Assembly: GCF_030296775.1 (NCBI RefSeq) | Contig: NZ_AP027742.1 | Location: 1,178,001 to 1,242,000, forward strand | Direction: 5' to 3' | DNA length: 64,000 bases | DNA from: Claveliimonas bilis | Lineage (GTDB): Bacteria; Bacillota; Clostridia; Lachnospirales; Lachnospiraceae | Shown here: one piece after another, positions 56,676 through 64,000 of the stretch | How positions within the stretch are numbered: position 1 is the stretch's first letter | Layout: each line of letters opens with the position of its first letter | Notes under the pieces: generated by a model | Told to the model about the DNA's origin: nothing | Database searches by the model: none | What the model saw: the letters and a program-made list of their open reading frames with translations, nothing else | Made by a program: the position numbers and the translations under genes

Positions 56676-58696
56676 AAAGCGCAGGGCGCATATGGCTTTA
56701 CCAACTGCTGGTAAACCGGGTTCCCGGTATTCGCAAGCGGTATCACGAAATGAGGAAGACGTATGGCGGAAAGAAGGGACAGCTTCTTAGCTGGTGCGCC
56801 CTTCTTTTTTGGAATATCCGGTATTATGTGCTGGGCGGCAGAGATGACAGCGGATTTTCCGGAAAGACTTATGAGAAAAAGAAACTGAAGCTTCAGGAGT
56901 CAGCCTGTCCGGGGCGCATGGATCAAAGAGCGCTGAAACAAAAGATGATGGCTGCTGACGTGATCTCCTTCGATGTATTTGATACGCTGCTTGTCCGGCC
57001 GTTTTCGGAACCGGCAGATCTTTTTTATCTGGTAGGGATGCATTTTTCCTGCCCTGACTTCCGGCTGCTTCGGGTAGAAGCGGAGCGAAAGGCCAGGCAG
57101 AGGAAAAAAAAGTGTGGAGAAGAGGCGGAAGTAACCCTTGCGGAAATCTGGGATCTTCTGGAAAAGATGACCGGAATCCCGGCGGAAGAAGGGATAGACA
57201 AAGAAAAGGACATGGAGCGGAAATACTGTTTTGCAAATCCTTATTTTGCCGGCGTTCCGCAGAAGCTTCAAGAAGCCGGGAAAACAGTGATCGCTGTCAG
57301 CGATATGTATCTGGAACAGGAATTTCTGGAGAGTCTGCTTTTAGAAAAGGGATTCGGAGGGCTGGATGCCTGTTTTGTTTCATCCCGGTGGGGAGTCACG
57401 AAAGCAGAGGGGACGATGTACGGGAAGGTGGAAGCGGAGCTTGCAGGGCAGAAAAATTTCCTCCATATCGGGGATGATCGGTACAGTGACATTGCGATGG
57501 CAAAAAGAGCAGGATGGGATACGTTCTGGTATCCCAATATCCAGATGCAGGGGAGAAGATACCGCCCCTGGGATATGTCGGTCATTACAGGCAGTATGTA
57601 TGGAGGAATGGTGAATATCCGGCTTCATAACGGCAGCAGGATTTATTCTCCCTTTTATGAATACGGTTATGTGTACGGAGGGATCCTGGCTCTTGGATAC
57701 TGCCAGTTTATCCATGATTTTGTCAGGAGAAAAGAGATTTCACAGATTTGGTTTCTGGCAAGAGATGGAGAAATTCTGAAAAAAATCTATGATTGTCTGT
57801 ACCCCGGGGAGGAGACAGTCTATGTGCTCTGGTCCCGGGGAGCAGCGGCACGGATTCTTAGCAGCGCATGGAAGGAAGATTTTTTTGAAAGGTTCCTTTT
57901 CCAGAAAACAGGACAGGGCTATTCCATGGCAGAAATTTTCAAGGCAATGGAGCTGGAGCATATGCTTTTGGAAGTCTGCAAAGATCTGGGATGCAGAGCC
58001 GATACCCGGCTGGATCTTCCCCTTGCCAAAAGATGCCGCTTCTGTCTGAAAAGAAGATGGCAGCAGGTGGAAACAGCCTACCGGGAAGAAAAAGAGGCTG
58101 CCAGAGAATATCTGACATCCCTTGCGGGGAATCATAGCAGGATTGCCGTAGTGGATATTGGCTGGGCCGGAAGCGGAGCACTGGGGATTTCGCATCTCTT
58201 AAGAGAGGAATTTGGACTTTCCTGCAAGGTGTATGGCCTTTTGGCAGGTACAAACACCTGTCACAATCCGAGACCGGATACGTCGGAGAGCTTCTTTTTT
58301 GATGGAATGATAGCGAGCTATCTTTTTTCACAGACAAAAAACAGAGATCTCTGGAAATTTCACGACCTGAACCGGAAGCATAATCTGTACATGGAGCTTC
58401 TTTTTACTTCGGATTCCCCCACATTGAAAGGCTTTTGCCTGGACGAGAATGGAAAAGTAGGATTTCGCTATGGAAAGAAAGAGGCTCACGGAAAGCAGAT
58501 ACGGCAGATTCAGCGAGGGATTTTAGATTTTACGGCGGATTACAGAAAATATTTTCCTGAATTTGTTACAGGAGAAAGGGGAATCATAAAGGGGAGAGAT
58601 GCCTATGCACCGTTGCTGCCTTTTTTACAGGATAAAAAGGTCAGAAAAGCTCTGGAGCGTTTGTTTGACTGGGACACCAGCGCAGATACCCAGTGA
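56672..58696 (+). CDS. HAD + FLARDG two-domain protein (COG5610-like)
   Basis: 674 residues, ATG at 56672. The N-terminal 85 residues are hydrophobic/basic and may associate with the membrane. HAD domain (about 93-300): motif I ISFDVFDTLLVRPF, motif II VIAVSDMYLEQEF, lysine motif GVTKAEGTMYGK, motif IV FLHIGDDRYSDIAMA. The second domain has ISQIWFLARDGEILKKIYDC and VVDIGWAGSGALGISHLLRE. This is the longer version of the domain seen at 53814. Reaction unknown; predicted hydrolase acting in polysaccharide synthesis. Overlaps neighbours by four bases on both sides. Confidence 0.85.
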   Translation: MKSAGRIWLYQLLVNRVPGIRKRYHEMRKTYGGKKGQLLSWCALLFWNIRYYVLGGRDDSGFSGKTYEKKKLKLQESACPGRMDQRALKQKMMAADVISFDVFDTLLVRPFSEPADLFYLVGMHFSCPDFRLLRVEAERKARQRKKKCGEEAEVTLAEIWDLLEKMTGIPAEEGIDKEKDMERKYCFANPYFAGVPQKLQEAGKTVIAVSDMYLEQEFLESLLLEKGFGGLDACFVSSRWGVTKAEGTMYGKVEAELAGQKNFLHIGDDRYSDIAMAKRAGWDTFWYPNIQMQGRRYRPWDMSVITGSMYGGMVNIRLHNGSRIYSPFYEYGYVYGGILALGYCQFIHDFVRRKEISQIWFLARDGEILKKIYDCLYPGEETVYVLWSRGAAARILSSAWKEDFFERFLFQKTGQGYSMAEIFKAMELEHMLLEVCKDLGCRADTRLDLPLAKRCRFCLKRRWQQVETAYREEKEAAREYLTSLAGNHSRIAVVDIGWAGSGALGISHLLREEFGLSCKVYGLLAGTNTCHNPRPDTSESFFFDGMIASYLFSQTKNRDLWKFHDLNRKHNLYMELLFTSDSPTLKGFCLDENGKVGFRYGKKEAHGKQIRQIQRGILDFTADYRKYFPEFVTGERGIIKGRDAYAPLLPFLQDKKVRKALERLFDWDTSADTQ

Positions 58697-60090
58697 AAGA
58701 AAAGAAAAACCGCAGGTATAAGACAATGAGGAAAGGACACAATACATTTAGAGCATGGAAAATATTGACTCAGGGGATGCTTATCGCCCTGTATTTTCTG
58801 GCATCGGCACAAGTAATGCGGGAAATCTGGAAAGAGCGTTATCTTCCGGTCACTCTTTTGTATATGGTGATGCTGGAAGTATCTTATCTGATGCTGGAGG
58901 CCGGAAATATCGAGCAAAGGAGGATCCTTGACCTTGTATACGGGCAGTTTTTCGGCGCTCTGTGTGCAAATCTCTTTTTTGCCCTGCTGATGTATACAGT
59001 CAGCACGCTCTCTTTTGAAGCCATACTTCCATATTTTTTCACACTGACTTTATTAGAGGTCATGTCAGGTATCCTGTGGGCCGTTCTCTTTTTCTGGATT
59101 TATCTGAAGGGACAGTCCTTCAAGAAAGCTCTTTTTATTTACGGGAACAGAGAGAGGATGCCTGAGACTGTTCTGGAAAATAACCGGATCAACGGATACT
59201 TTCAAATTACAAAATCTATGCATTTTAGAGAGGGAATCCCAAAAGCAATGAAACTGATGGAAGAATGTGAGGCGGTTTTCCTTGGAGATATTCCCTGTCA
59301 GGAGCGAAATGAGCTTATGAAAACCGCTGTCCGGATGGACCGGGAATGCTACAGTATTCCAAAAGTGACAGATATTTATATCAAAAATACTACGATCCGG
59401 CGGCTTTATGACAAAGTACTTTTCCGATGCAGCCAAAGTCGCCTCACAAGGGAGCAGGAGGTGATAAAGCGGGCAGAGGATGTGATAGTATCCTTCCTTC
59501 TTCTTGTTCCAGCCCTTCCTGTCATGCTGCTGATCGCACTTGGTATTAAGCTTGAGGATAGAGGTCCCGTATTTTACAGGCAGAAAAGAGTGACAAAGGG
59601 CGGCAGGGAATTTGACATGCTGAAATTCAGAAGTATGCATGTGGATGCGGAAAAGGACGGGCCAAGGCTTGCGGGAAAATATGACAGCCGCATTACAAAG
59701 GTGGGGAGAGTAATCCGGAATCTTCATTTTGACGAGCTGCCACAGCTTTTTAACATCTTTCGGGGAGAGATGTCTCTGGTAGGTCCAAGACCGGAACGGC
59801 GGGAGTTTATTGAAGAGTATGCAAAAATAATCCCGGAATTTACGGAGAGGCTGAAAGTGCGGGGAGGTCTTACAGGATATGCACAGATATACGGGAAATA
59901 CAATACGGGCCCGGAAGATAAGATAAAATACGACCTGATCTATATTTATCAATATTCACTCCGGCTGGATATCCGCCTTTTGTTTCTCACTGTCCGCATT
60001 CTGTTTCAGAAAGAAAATGCGGAAGGGGTAGAGGAAAAAGAGCAGGATGACACCGGAGATCAGAAAGGAGACGGACATGGAAAACATTAG
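58693..60090 (+). CDS. Polyprenyl-phosphate sugar-1-phosphate transferase
   Basis: 465 residues, GTG at 58693 overlapping the stop before it (a GTG in GTGA). Four N-terminal membrane helices (residues 20-150), a nucleotide-binding-like middle part, then the catalytic bacterial sugar transferase domain: RAEDVIVSFLLLVPALPVML, GPVFYRQKRVTKGGREFDML, KFRSMHVDAE, DELPQLFNIFRGEMSLVGPR and KVRGGLTGYAQIYGKYN. It loads the first sugar phosphate on undecaprenyl phosphate and so starts the repeat unit. Confidence 0.95.
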   Translation: MKEKKNRRYKTMRKGHNTFRAWKILTQGMLIALYFLASAQVMREIWKERYLPVTLLYMVMLEVSYLMLEAGNIEQRRILDLVYGQFFGALCANLFFALLMYTVSTLSFEAILPYFFTLTLLEVMSGILWAVLFFWIYLKGQSFKKALFIYGNRERMPETVLENNRINGYFQITKSMHFREGIPKAMKLMEECEAVFLGDIPCQERNELMKTAVRMDRECYSIPKVTDIYIKNTTIRRLYDKVLFRCSQSRLTREQEVIKRAEDVIVSFLLLVPALPVMLLIALGIKLEDRGPVFYRQKRVTKGGREFDMLKFRSMHVDAEKDGPRLAGKYDSRITKVGRVIRNLHFDELPQLFNIFRGEMSLVGPRPERREFIEEYAKIIPEFTERLKVRGGLTGYAQIYGKYNTGPEDKIKYDLIYIYQYSLRLDIRLLFLTVRILFQKENAEGVEEKEQDDTGDQKGDGHGKH

Positions 60091-61657
60091 ACTGCTGGAT
60101 TGTACGTTAAGGGACGGAGGGTACATCAACGACTGGAATTTTGGGGAAAAGACGATCCGAAGTATCATTGACAGGCTGATCGAGGCCAAAACAGATCTGG
60201 TGGAGGTGGGATTTTTAAGGAACTGTACCTATGATCCTGACCGTACCTTGTTTCATTCTGTAAGAGAATTGAAAAAAGTCCTTCCTTCCAGCCATGGAAA
60301 TACAAAATTTGTAGCTATGGCCCTTCACAATCAGTATGATATACGAAATCTGGAAGAGTGTGACGGGACTGTGGACGCAGTGCGTGTTACTTTCCATGAC
60401 TATGATGTGGAAGAAGGACTGGATTTCTGCAGAAAGGTGAAGGAAAAAGGCTACCAGCTTTTTATCAATCCCATCAATATTATGGGTTACCGGGATCAGG
60501 AGCTGGTAAAGCTTCTGAAAAAAGTCAGCAATCTGGAACCTTACGGATTTTCTATTGTAGATACCTTTGGTTCCATGACAAAAAAAGAGTTGGTGAGGAT
60601 TTATTCTCTCTGTGAGAACAATTTAGACGAAGCGATTGTTTTGGGCCTTCACCTCCATGAAAACATGGCCCAGTCTTTCCTTCTTGCCCAGACGTTTCTG
60701 GAGATGAAGGATCCAAGGAGAAACTGCGTTCTGGACGCTTCTTTAAACGGAATGGGGCGGGTACCGGGGAATCTCTGTCTGGAACTGATCATGGATTATA
60801 TGAACCGAAGTTATGGGAAAGATTATGACATTGATCCGGTATTGGATGCCATCGAGGAGTATATTACTCCCATCAAGAGCAGGGAACCCTGGGGTTACAT
60901 GGCGGAATATTTCATCTCAGCAAAATATAATCTCCACCGGAATTATGCCGAATATCTGCTGTCAAAAGGAACCCTCACCGCAAGAGACATGCATCAGATC
61001 TTAAAAATGCTGCCGGAAAACAAAAAAAGTGCCTTTGATCCGGCTTGTATTGAAGAGCTGTATCAAGAATATAAAAATCAGACTGTGTCAGATCAGGCTT
61101 CCCTTGGCAGTCTGAAACAGATATTTGAAGGCCGTGCGGTAGTTTTGCTGGCTCCGGGGACAAGTCTCGAATATCAGTGGGATAAGGTGAAAGACTATAT
61201 CAGGTCCCAAAAGGCAATCATCGTGTCAGCAAATTTCTATTTTGCGGAGCAGGAAGGCGGCTTTGCCTTTTTCAGCAATGCAAAACGTTTTGCGGAGTAT
61301 CAGGCGCTTCGGAAACAGGATATCCATGTGATTCTTACATCTAACATTACAAAAGGCGTTCGTCCGGGAGATGATGTCATCAATTACCGGCGCCTTGCCA
61401 TGGAAGGAGAAGAGCCTTCAGAAAACTGCGGCATTATGCTCCTTCGTCTGATGAGCCTTCTGAAAGTAAAGGAAGCCGCACTTGCAGGGTTTGACGGATA
61501 TACATCGGAAGGAGAAGATTATATGAAAGGATATTTCGGGGCGTTTCAAAATGCCAGAGAGGGAGATAACCGGAAGATTGCCGGAGAGATCCGGAAACTG
61601 CAGAAGAAAATCAAGATTTTGTTCCTGACTCCATCACAATACGAGGAGGCGGTTTAA
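60077..61657 (+). CDS. HMGL-type aldolase fused to a C-terminal domain
   Basis: 526 residues, ATG at 60077 after AAAGGAGACGG. Residues 1-330 are a DRE-TIM metallolyase: IRLLDCTLRDGGYINDWNF (the LxDxTLRDG motif), VGFLRNCTYDP, LHLHENMAQSF with metal ligands, and VLDASLNGMGRVPGN. It resembles 4-hydroxy-2-oxovalerate aldolase and HMG-CoA lyase. The C-terminal 165 residues (RAVVLLAPGTSLEYQWDKVK, KAIIVSANFYFAEQEGGFAF) form a Rossmann-like domain of unknown role. Beside a KdsC-like phosphatase it may build a 3-deoxy-2-keto sugar acid. Confidence 0.82.
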   Translation: MENIRLLDCTLRDGGYINDWNFGEKTIRSIIDRLIEAKTDLVEVGFLRNCTYDPDRTLFHSVRELKKVLPSSHGNTKFVAMALHNQYDIRNLEECDGTVDAVRVTFHDYDVEEGLDFCRKVKEKGYQLFINPINIMGYRDQELVKLLKKVSNLEPYGFSIVDTFGSMTKKELVRIYSLCENNLDEAIVLGLHLHENMAQSFLLAQTFLEMKDPRRNCVLDASLNGMGRVPGNLCLELIMDYMNRSYGKDYDIDPVLDAIEEYITPIKSREPWGYMAEYFISAKYNLHRNYAEYLLSKGTLTARDMHQILKMLPENKKSAFDPACIEELYQEYKNQTVSDQASLGSLKQIFEGRAVVLLAPGTSLEYQWDKVKDYIRSQKAIIVSANFYFAEQEGGFAFFSNAKRFAEYQALRKQDIHVILTSNITKGVRPGDDVINYRRLAMEGEEPSENCGIMLLRLMSLLKVKEAALAGFDGYTSEGEDYMKGYFGAFQNAREGDNRKIAGEIRKLQKKIKILFLTPSQYEEAV

Positions 61658-62173
61658 ATGCAGCAGGTACTTGAAAAGCTGGATATGATCCGGTATCTGA
61701 TCCTGGATGTGGACGGCACGATGACAGACGGAGGGGTTTATCTGGACAGCCGGGGAGAGGAAATGAAAAAGTTTTCCATTAAGGACGGGGCAGGGATCCT
61801 CCTTGCAAGACAGGCGGGAATTGAGACTGTGATCCTGACAGGAAGAGAGAGCATGTGTGTTTCGAGAAGAGCAAAAGAGCTTGGCATCCGGGAGGTCTTT
61901 CAGAATATAAAGGATAAAAAAGAGTTCCTTGTCCGCTTTCTTGAAGAGAAAAAGATTACCCCGGAGGAGGCTGCCTATATTGGAGATGATTTGAATGATC
62001 TGGAGGCAATGAAATGCGTAGGGACGGCTGTCTGTCCCCAGGATGCAGCGAAACAGATCAAGTCCTTCTGTCCTTTTGTACTTTCCAGCAAAGGAGGGGA
62101 AGGAGCAGTACGTGAATTTGTGGAGATGATTCTGGAAAAAAGGGGAATACAGTATGAAGGATTGGTTTTATGA
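61658..62173 (+). CDS. KdsC-like HAD phosphatase
   Basis: 171 residues, ATG at 61658 directly after the aldolase stop. HAD motifs without a cap: YLILDVDGTMTDGGVYLDSR, MKKFSIKDGAGI, TVILTGRESMCVSRRAKEL, YIGDDLNDLEAM. These are the features of KdsC, which dephosphorylates 3-deoxy-manno-octulosonate-8-phosphate, and of related nonulosonate-9-phosphate phosphatases. Kdo itself is not expected in a Gram-positive, so a different ulosonic acid is likely. Overlaps the last gene by 20 bases. Confidence 0.88.
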   Translation: MQQVLEKLDMIRYLILDVDGTMTDGGVYLDSRGEEMKKFSIKDGAGILLARQAGIETVILTGRESMCVSRRAKELGIREVFQNIKDKKEFLVRFLEEKKITPEEAAYIGDDLNDLEAMKCVGTAVCPQDAAKQIKSFCPFVLSSKGGEGAVREFVEMILEKRGIQYEGLVL

Positions 62174-64000
62174 CAGGATTGTCCGCCGAAATGAGAGAAT
62201 ACAAAAAGAATATGAGCGCTATGTCCGTGGACATTTAGAGGAGCATAAGCAGAAAAGATGGAAACATTGGCTTGTGCTTCTGGGATTGTCCTGGAAATAC
62301 CGGAACAGTCAGAAAAACCGGATCCATACGTTTGTCCTTGTAAAACAAAAGAAGGACAGTGCAAAGGTTCGCATGGAGTGGGTGCCGGGTGCTGTGTGCT
62401 ACAATATTTATCTTTCTACAGATGGGGTGAAATACCATTTTTTACAAAAAGAAAAGCATCATGTATGCACCCTGCAGGGAATGGGAAATGGAAAAATGTA
62501 TTTCCTTAAATATAAGGTTTCCCTGGATGGCAGATTTTACAGCGAATTTTCAGAGGTTCTGACCGTATCTGCCGTACAGAATAAAGAACTGTACTTTATG
62601 GAGCAATTGTCCCAAAAGCTGGAAAAAGAAAATGGTTCCTCAGATATAAAAGGAAAAAACAGAAATCAAAATACGGCGGCAGGGATTATGACAGCGGAGG
62701 CAAAACAAGGAGAAGGAATCCGAATTTCCTGGAAAAGGGCGCCGGGGGCTATTCATTATAATCTCTACCGCGCGGAGGAAGGGAAACCGTATATATTTCT
62801 GATCCAGACAGAAAAGGACTCATATATGGATGAAAAGATCAGCGGGGGAATGTCCTATGAGTACAAGCTGAAATATACAGGGGACGGGAAGAAATACCAT
62901 GATTATTCCATCCCTGTTTCTGTGATGGCGCCGGCAGAAAAATACAGGGGAGGAAACAGCGGCCCTCTGCCGGAGAAAGGGGCCGAATCAGCCGGCGATG
63001 GACGGATCAGCTTTATGCATCTTGCAAAAGGGATGATGCCCTATGAAGTCATTTCATTCGATGTTTTTGACACGCTGATCTTCCGTCCCTTTGAGCACTC
63101 TTACGACCTCTTTGTTCTGGAAGGGGAGGAGCTTGATATTATGGATTTCTGTGAGATCAGGCGAAGTGCGGAGGAAGAAGCAAGGCAGAACAGCCGTTTA
63201 AAAAGGGGCAACAGGGAAGTGACACTGGAGGAAATCTATGATCTTGTGGCGGACGAGACCGGGATCGATCCGAAGGAAGGTGAAGCACTTGAATTTTCCA
63301 TGGAATGCCGCCTGTGTTACGGGAATCCCTACATGTTGGAAGTTTTTCATATACTCAAAGAACAGGGCAAGATCCTGGTAGCTTTGTCGGATATGTATCT
63401 TTCTGCTGCCAAAATGGAGAAACTCCTTTCCTGCTGCGGCTATGAAGGCTTTGACGAAATTATTGTATCCTGCGACTATAACTGTTCCAAAAGAGACGGG
63501 GGACTCTATGATGTGCTGAAAAAGAAGTATGCGGGCAGAACCATCGTTCATGTGGGGGATCATCCTGTATCTGATCTGGAATCAGCCCGGAAAAAGGGAA
63601 TTGACGCCCGGTTTTATCAAAATGTCAATGAGGCGGGCAGGAGATACCGGGCGAAGGATATGTCTTATCTTGCGGGGAGCGCTTATCGTGGGATCGTTAA
63701 TGCCTGGCTGCACAGCGGAAGGAGAAGTTTTACCCCTTACTATGAAGTGGGGTTTGTCTATACCGGGTTTTACTGCATGGGATTTTGCCAGTGGATTGCC
63801 CGTTATGTCAGGGAACATGAGCTGGAGAAGGTCCTGTTCCTTGCGCGGGAAGGGGATATTTATCAGAAAGTTTTTCAGGAAATGTATCCGGACATCCCCA
63901 CAGAGTATGTTCTCTGGTCCAGGATTCCGGTGGTGAAAACGACAGTGAGAAAGAACCGGCATCCTTACCTTCTGCAGATCGTTCATCATAAGGCCAATGC
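62154..64000 (+). CDS. FN3-like + HAD + FLAREG protein (partial, 5' part)
   Basis: The frame is open from the ATG at 62154 to the window edge, at least 615 residues. A basic N-terminal segment is followed by two FN3-like beta domains (MEWVPGAVCYNIYLSTDG and ISWKRAPGAIHYNLYRAEEG). A HAD domain (VISFDVFDTLIFRPF, LVALSDMYLSAAKM, VHVGDHPVSDLESA) follows, then VLFLAREGDIYQKVFQEMYP, the third copy of the FLARDG-type domain in this operon. It is therefore a COG5610-like protein with added beta domains. The C-terminus lies beyond the window. Confidence 0.8.
   Translation, partial: MKDWFYDRIVRRNERIQKEYERYVRGHLEEHKQKRWKHWLVLLGLSWKYRNSQKNRIHTFVLVKQKKDSAKVRMEWVPGAVCYNIYLSTDGVKYHFLQKEKHHVCTLQGMGNGKMYFLKYKVSLDGRFYSEFSEVLTVSAVQNKELYFMEQLSQKLEKENGSSDIKGKNRNQNTAAGIMTAEAKQGEGIRISWKRAPGAIHYNLYRAEEGKPYIFLIQTEKDSYMDEKISGGMSYEYKLKYTGDGKKYHDYSIPVSVMAPAEKYRGGNSGPLPEKGAESAGDGRISFMHLAKGMMPYEVISFDVFDTLIFRPFEHSYDLFVLEGEELDIMDFCEIRRSAEEEARQNSRLKRGNREVTLEEIYDLVADETGIDPKEGEALEFSMECRLCYGNPYMLEVFHILKEQGKILVALSDMYLSAAKMEKLLSCCGYEGFDEIIVSCDYNCSKRDGGLYDVLKKKYAGRTIVHVGDHPVSDLESARKKGIDARFYQNVNEAGRRYRAKDMSYLAGSAYRGIVNAWLHSGRRSFTPYYEVGFVYTGFYCMGFCQWIARYVREHELEKVLFLAREGDIYQKVFQEMYPDIPTEYVLWSRIPVVKTTVRKNRHPYLLQIVHHKAN

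Overview
The window looks like a chromosome segment of a gut-type Lachnospiraceae (Clostridia, Firmicutes). The evidence is AGGAGG-type ribosome binding sites, moderate-to-low GC, SleB-type spore/cell-wall hydrolase and DUF1836 genes, and a Clostridium-type prophage with ChW-repeat endolysin. The exact genus cannot be fixed from the sequence alone.

Layout. (1) 1-6.8 kb, host: a PHP-family phosphatase (partial), two small conserved hypotheticals, then a GlnK/GlnL-like two-component system followed by a PTS_EIIC-type membrane gene. That gene is cut in two by an IS110-family element carrying a structured upstream non-coding region, a candidate bridge RNA. An ~85-bp palindrome-headed repeat lies on either side of this block (1534-1620 and 6727-6815).

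(2) 6.88-47.36 kb: an NMT1/SsuA-type lipoprotein gene of an ABC importer, split by a 39.4-kb prophage (about 7125-46566). The two halves share a 5-bp TTTGG core and rejoin in frame to a 346-residue protein, so the integration looks reversible. Prophage order: large serine integrase; accessory leftward genes (holin-like type I toxin with antisense RNA, a TIR-like protein, a SLATT protein, a PH-domain protein, a lipoprotein); ImmA/repressor and divergent Cro switch; antirepressor and many tiny early genes; Sak-type annealing protein, NinB-like, RusA, replication initiator carrying an HNH domain; YopX and a late-gene sigma-like regulator with a repeat-containing late promoter; TerS/TerL, portal, a minor capsid protein with a zincin-like C-terminal domain plus a likely partner gene, Prp protease, scaffold, capsid, connectors, tail genes, tape measure, Dit, tail tip; an apparently invertible tail-tip segment; holin and GH25/ChW endolysin.

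(3) 47.4-51.6 kb, host: DUF1836 protein, NYN/OST-HTH protein, AEC transporter, HAD phosphatase, SleB-like hydrolase.

(4) 51.8-64 kb, host: a tightly overlapping surface-polysaccharide operon. It holds GT4 and GT2 glycosyltransferases, an ABC-2 exporter pair, a polyprenyl-phosphate sugar transferase, an HMGL-type aldolase next to a KdsC-like phosphatase, and three proteins sharing a FLARDG/FLAREG domain, two of them fused to a HAD domain. The last gene runs off the window.

The most striking unexplained structures are the 588-bp invertible tail-tip cassette (two alternative C-termini facing each other between 12-bp inverted repeats in the same reading frame), the capsid-borne metallopeptidase domain with its partner, the TIR+SLATT pair, and the FLARDG-family polysaccharide locus.
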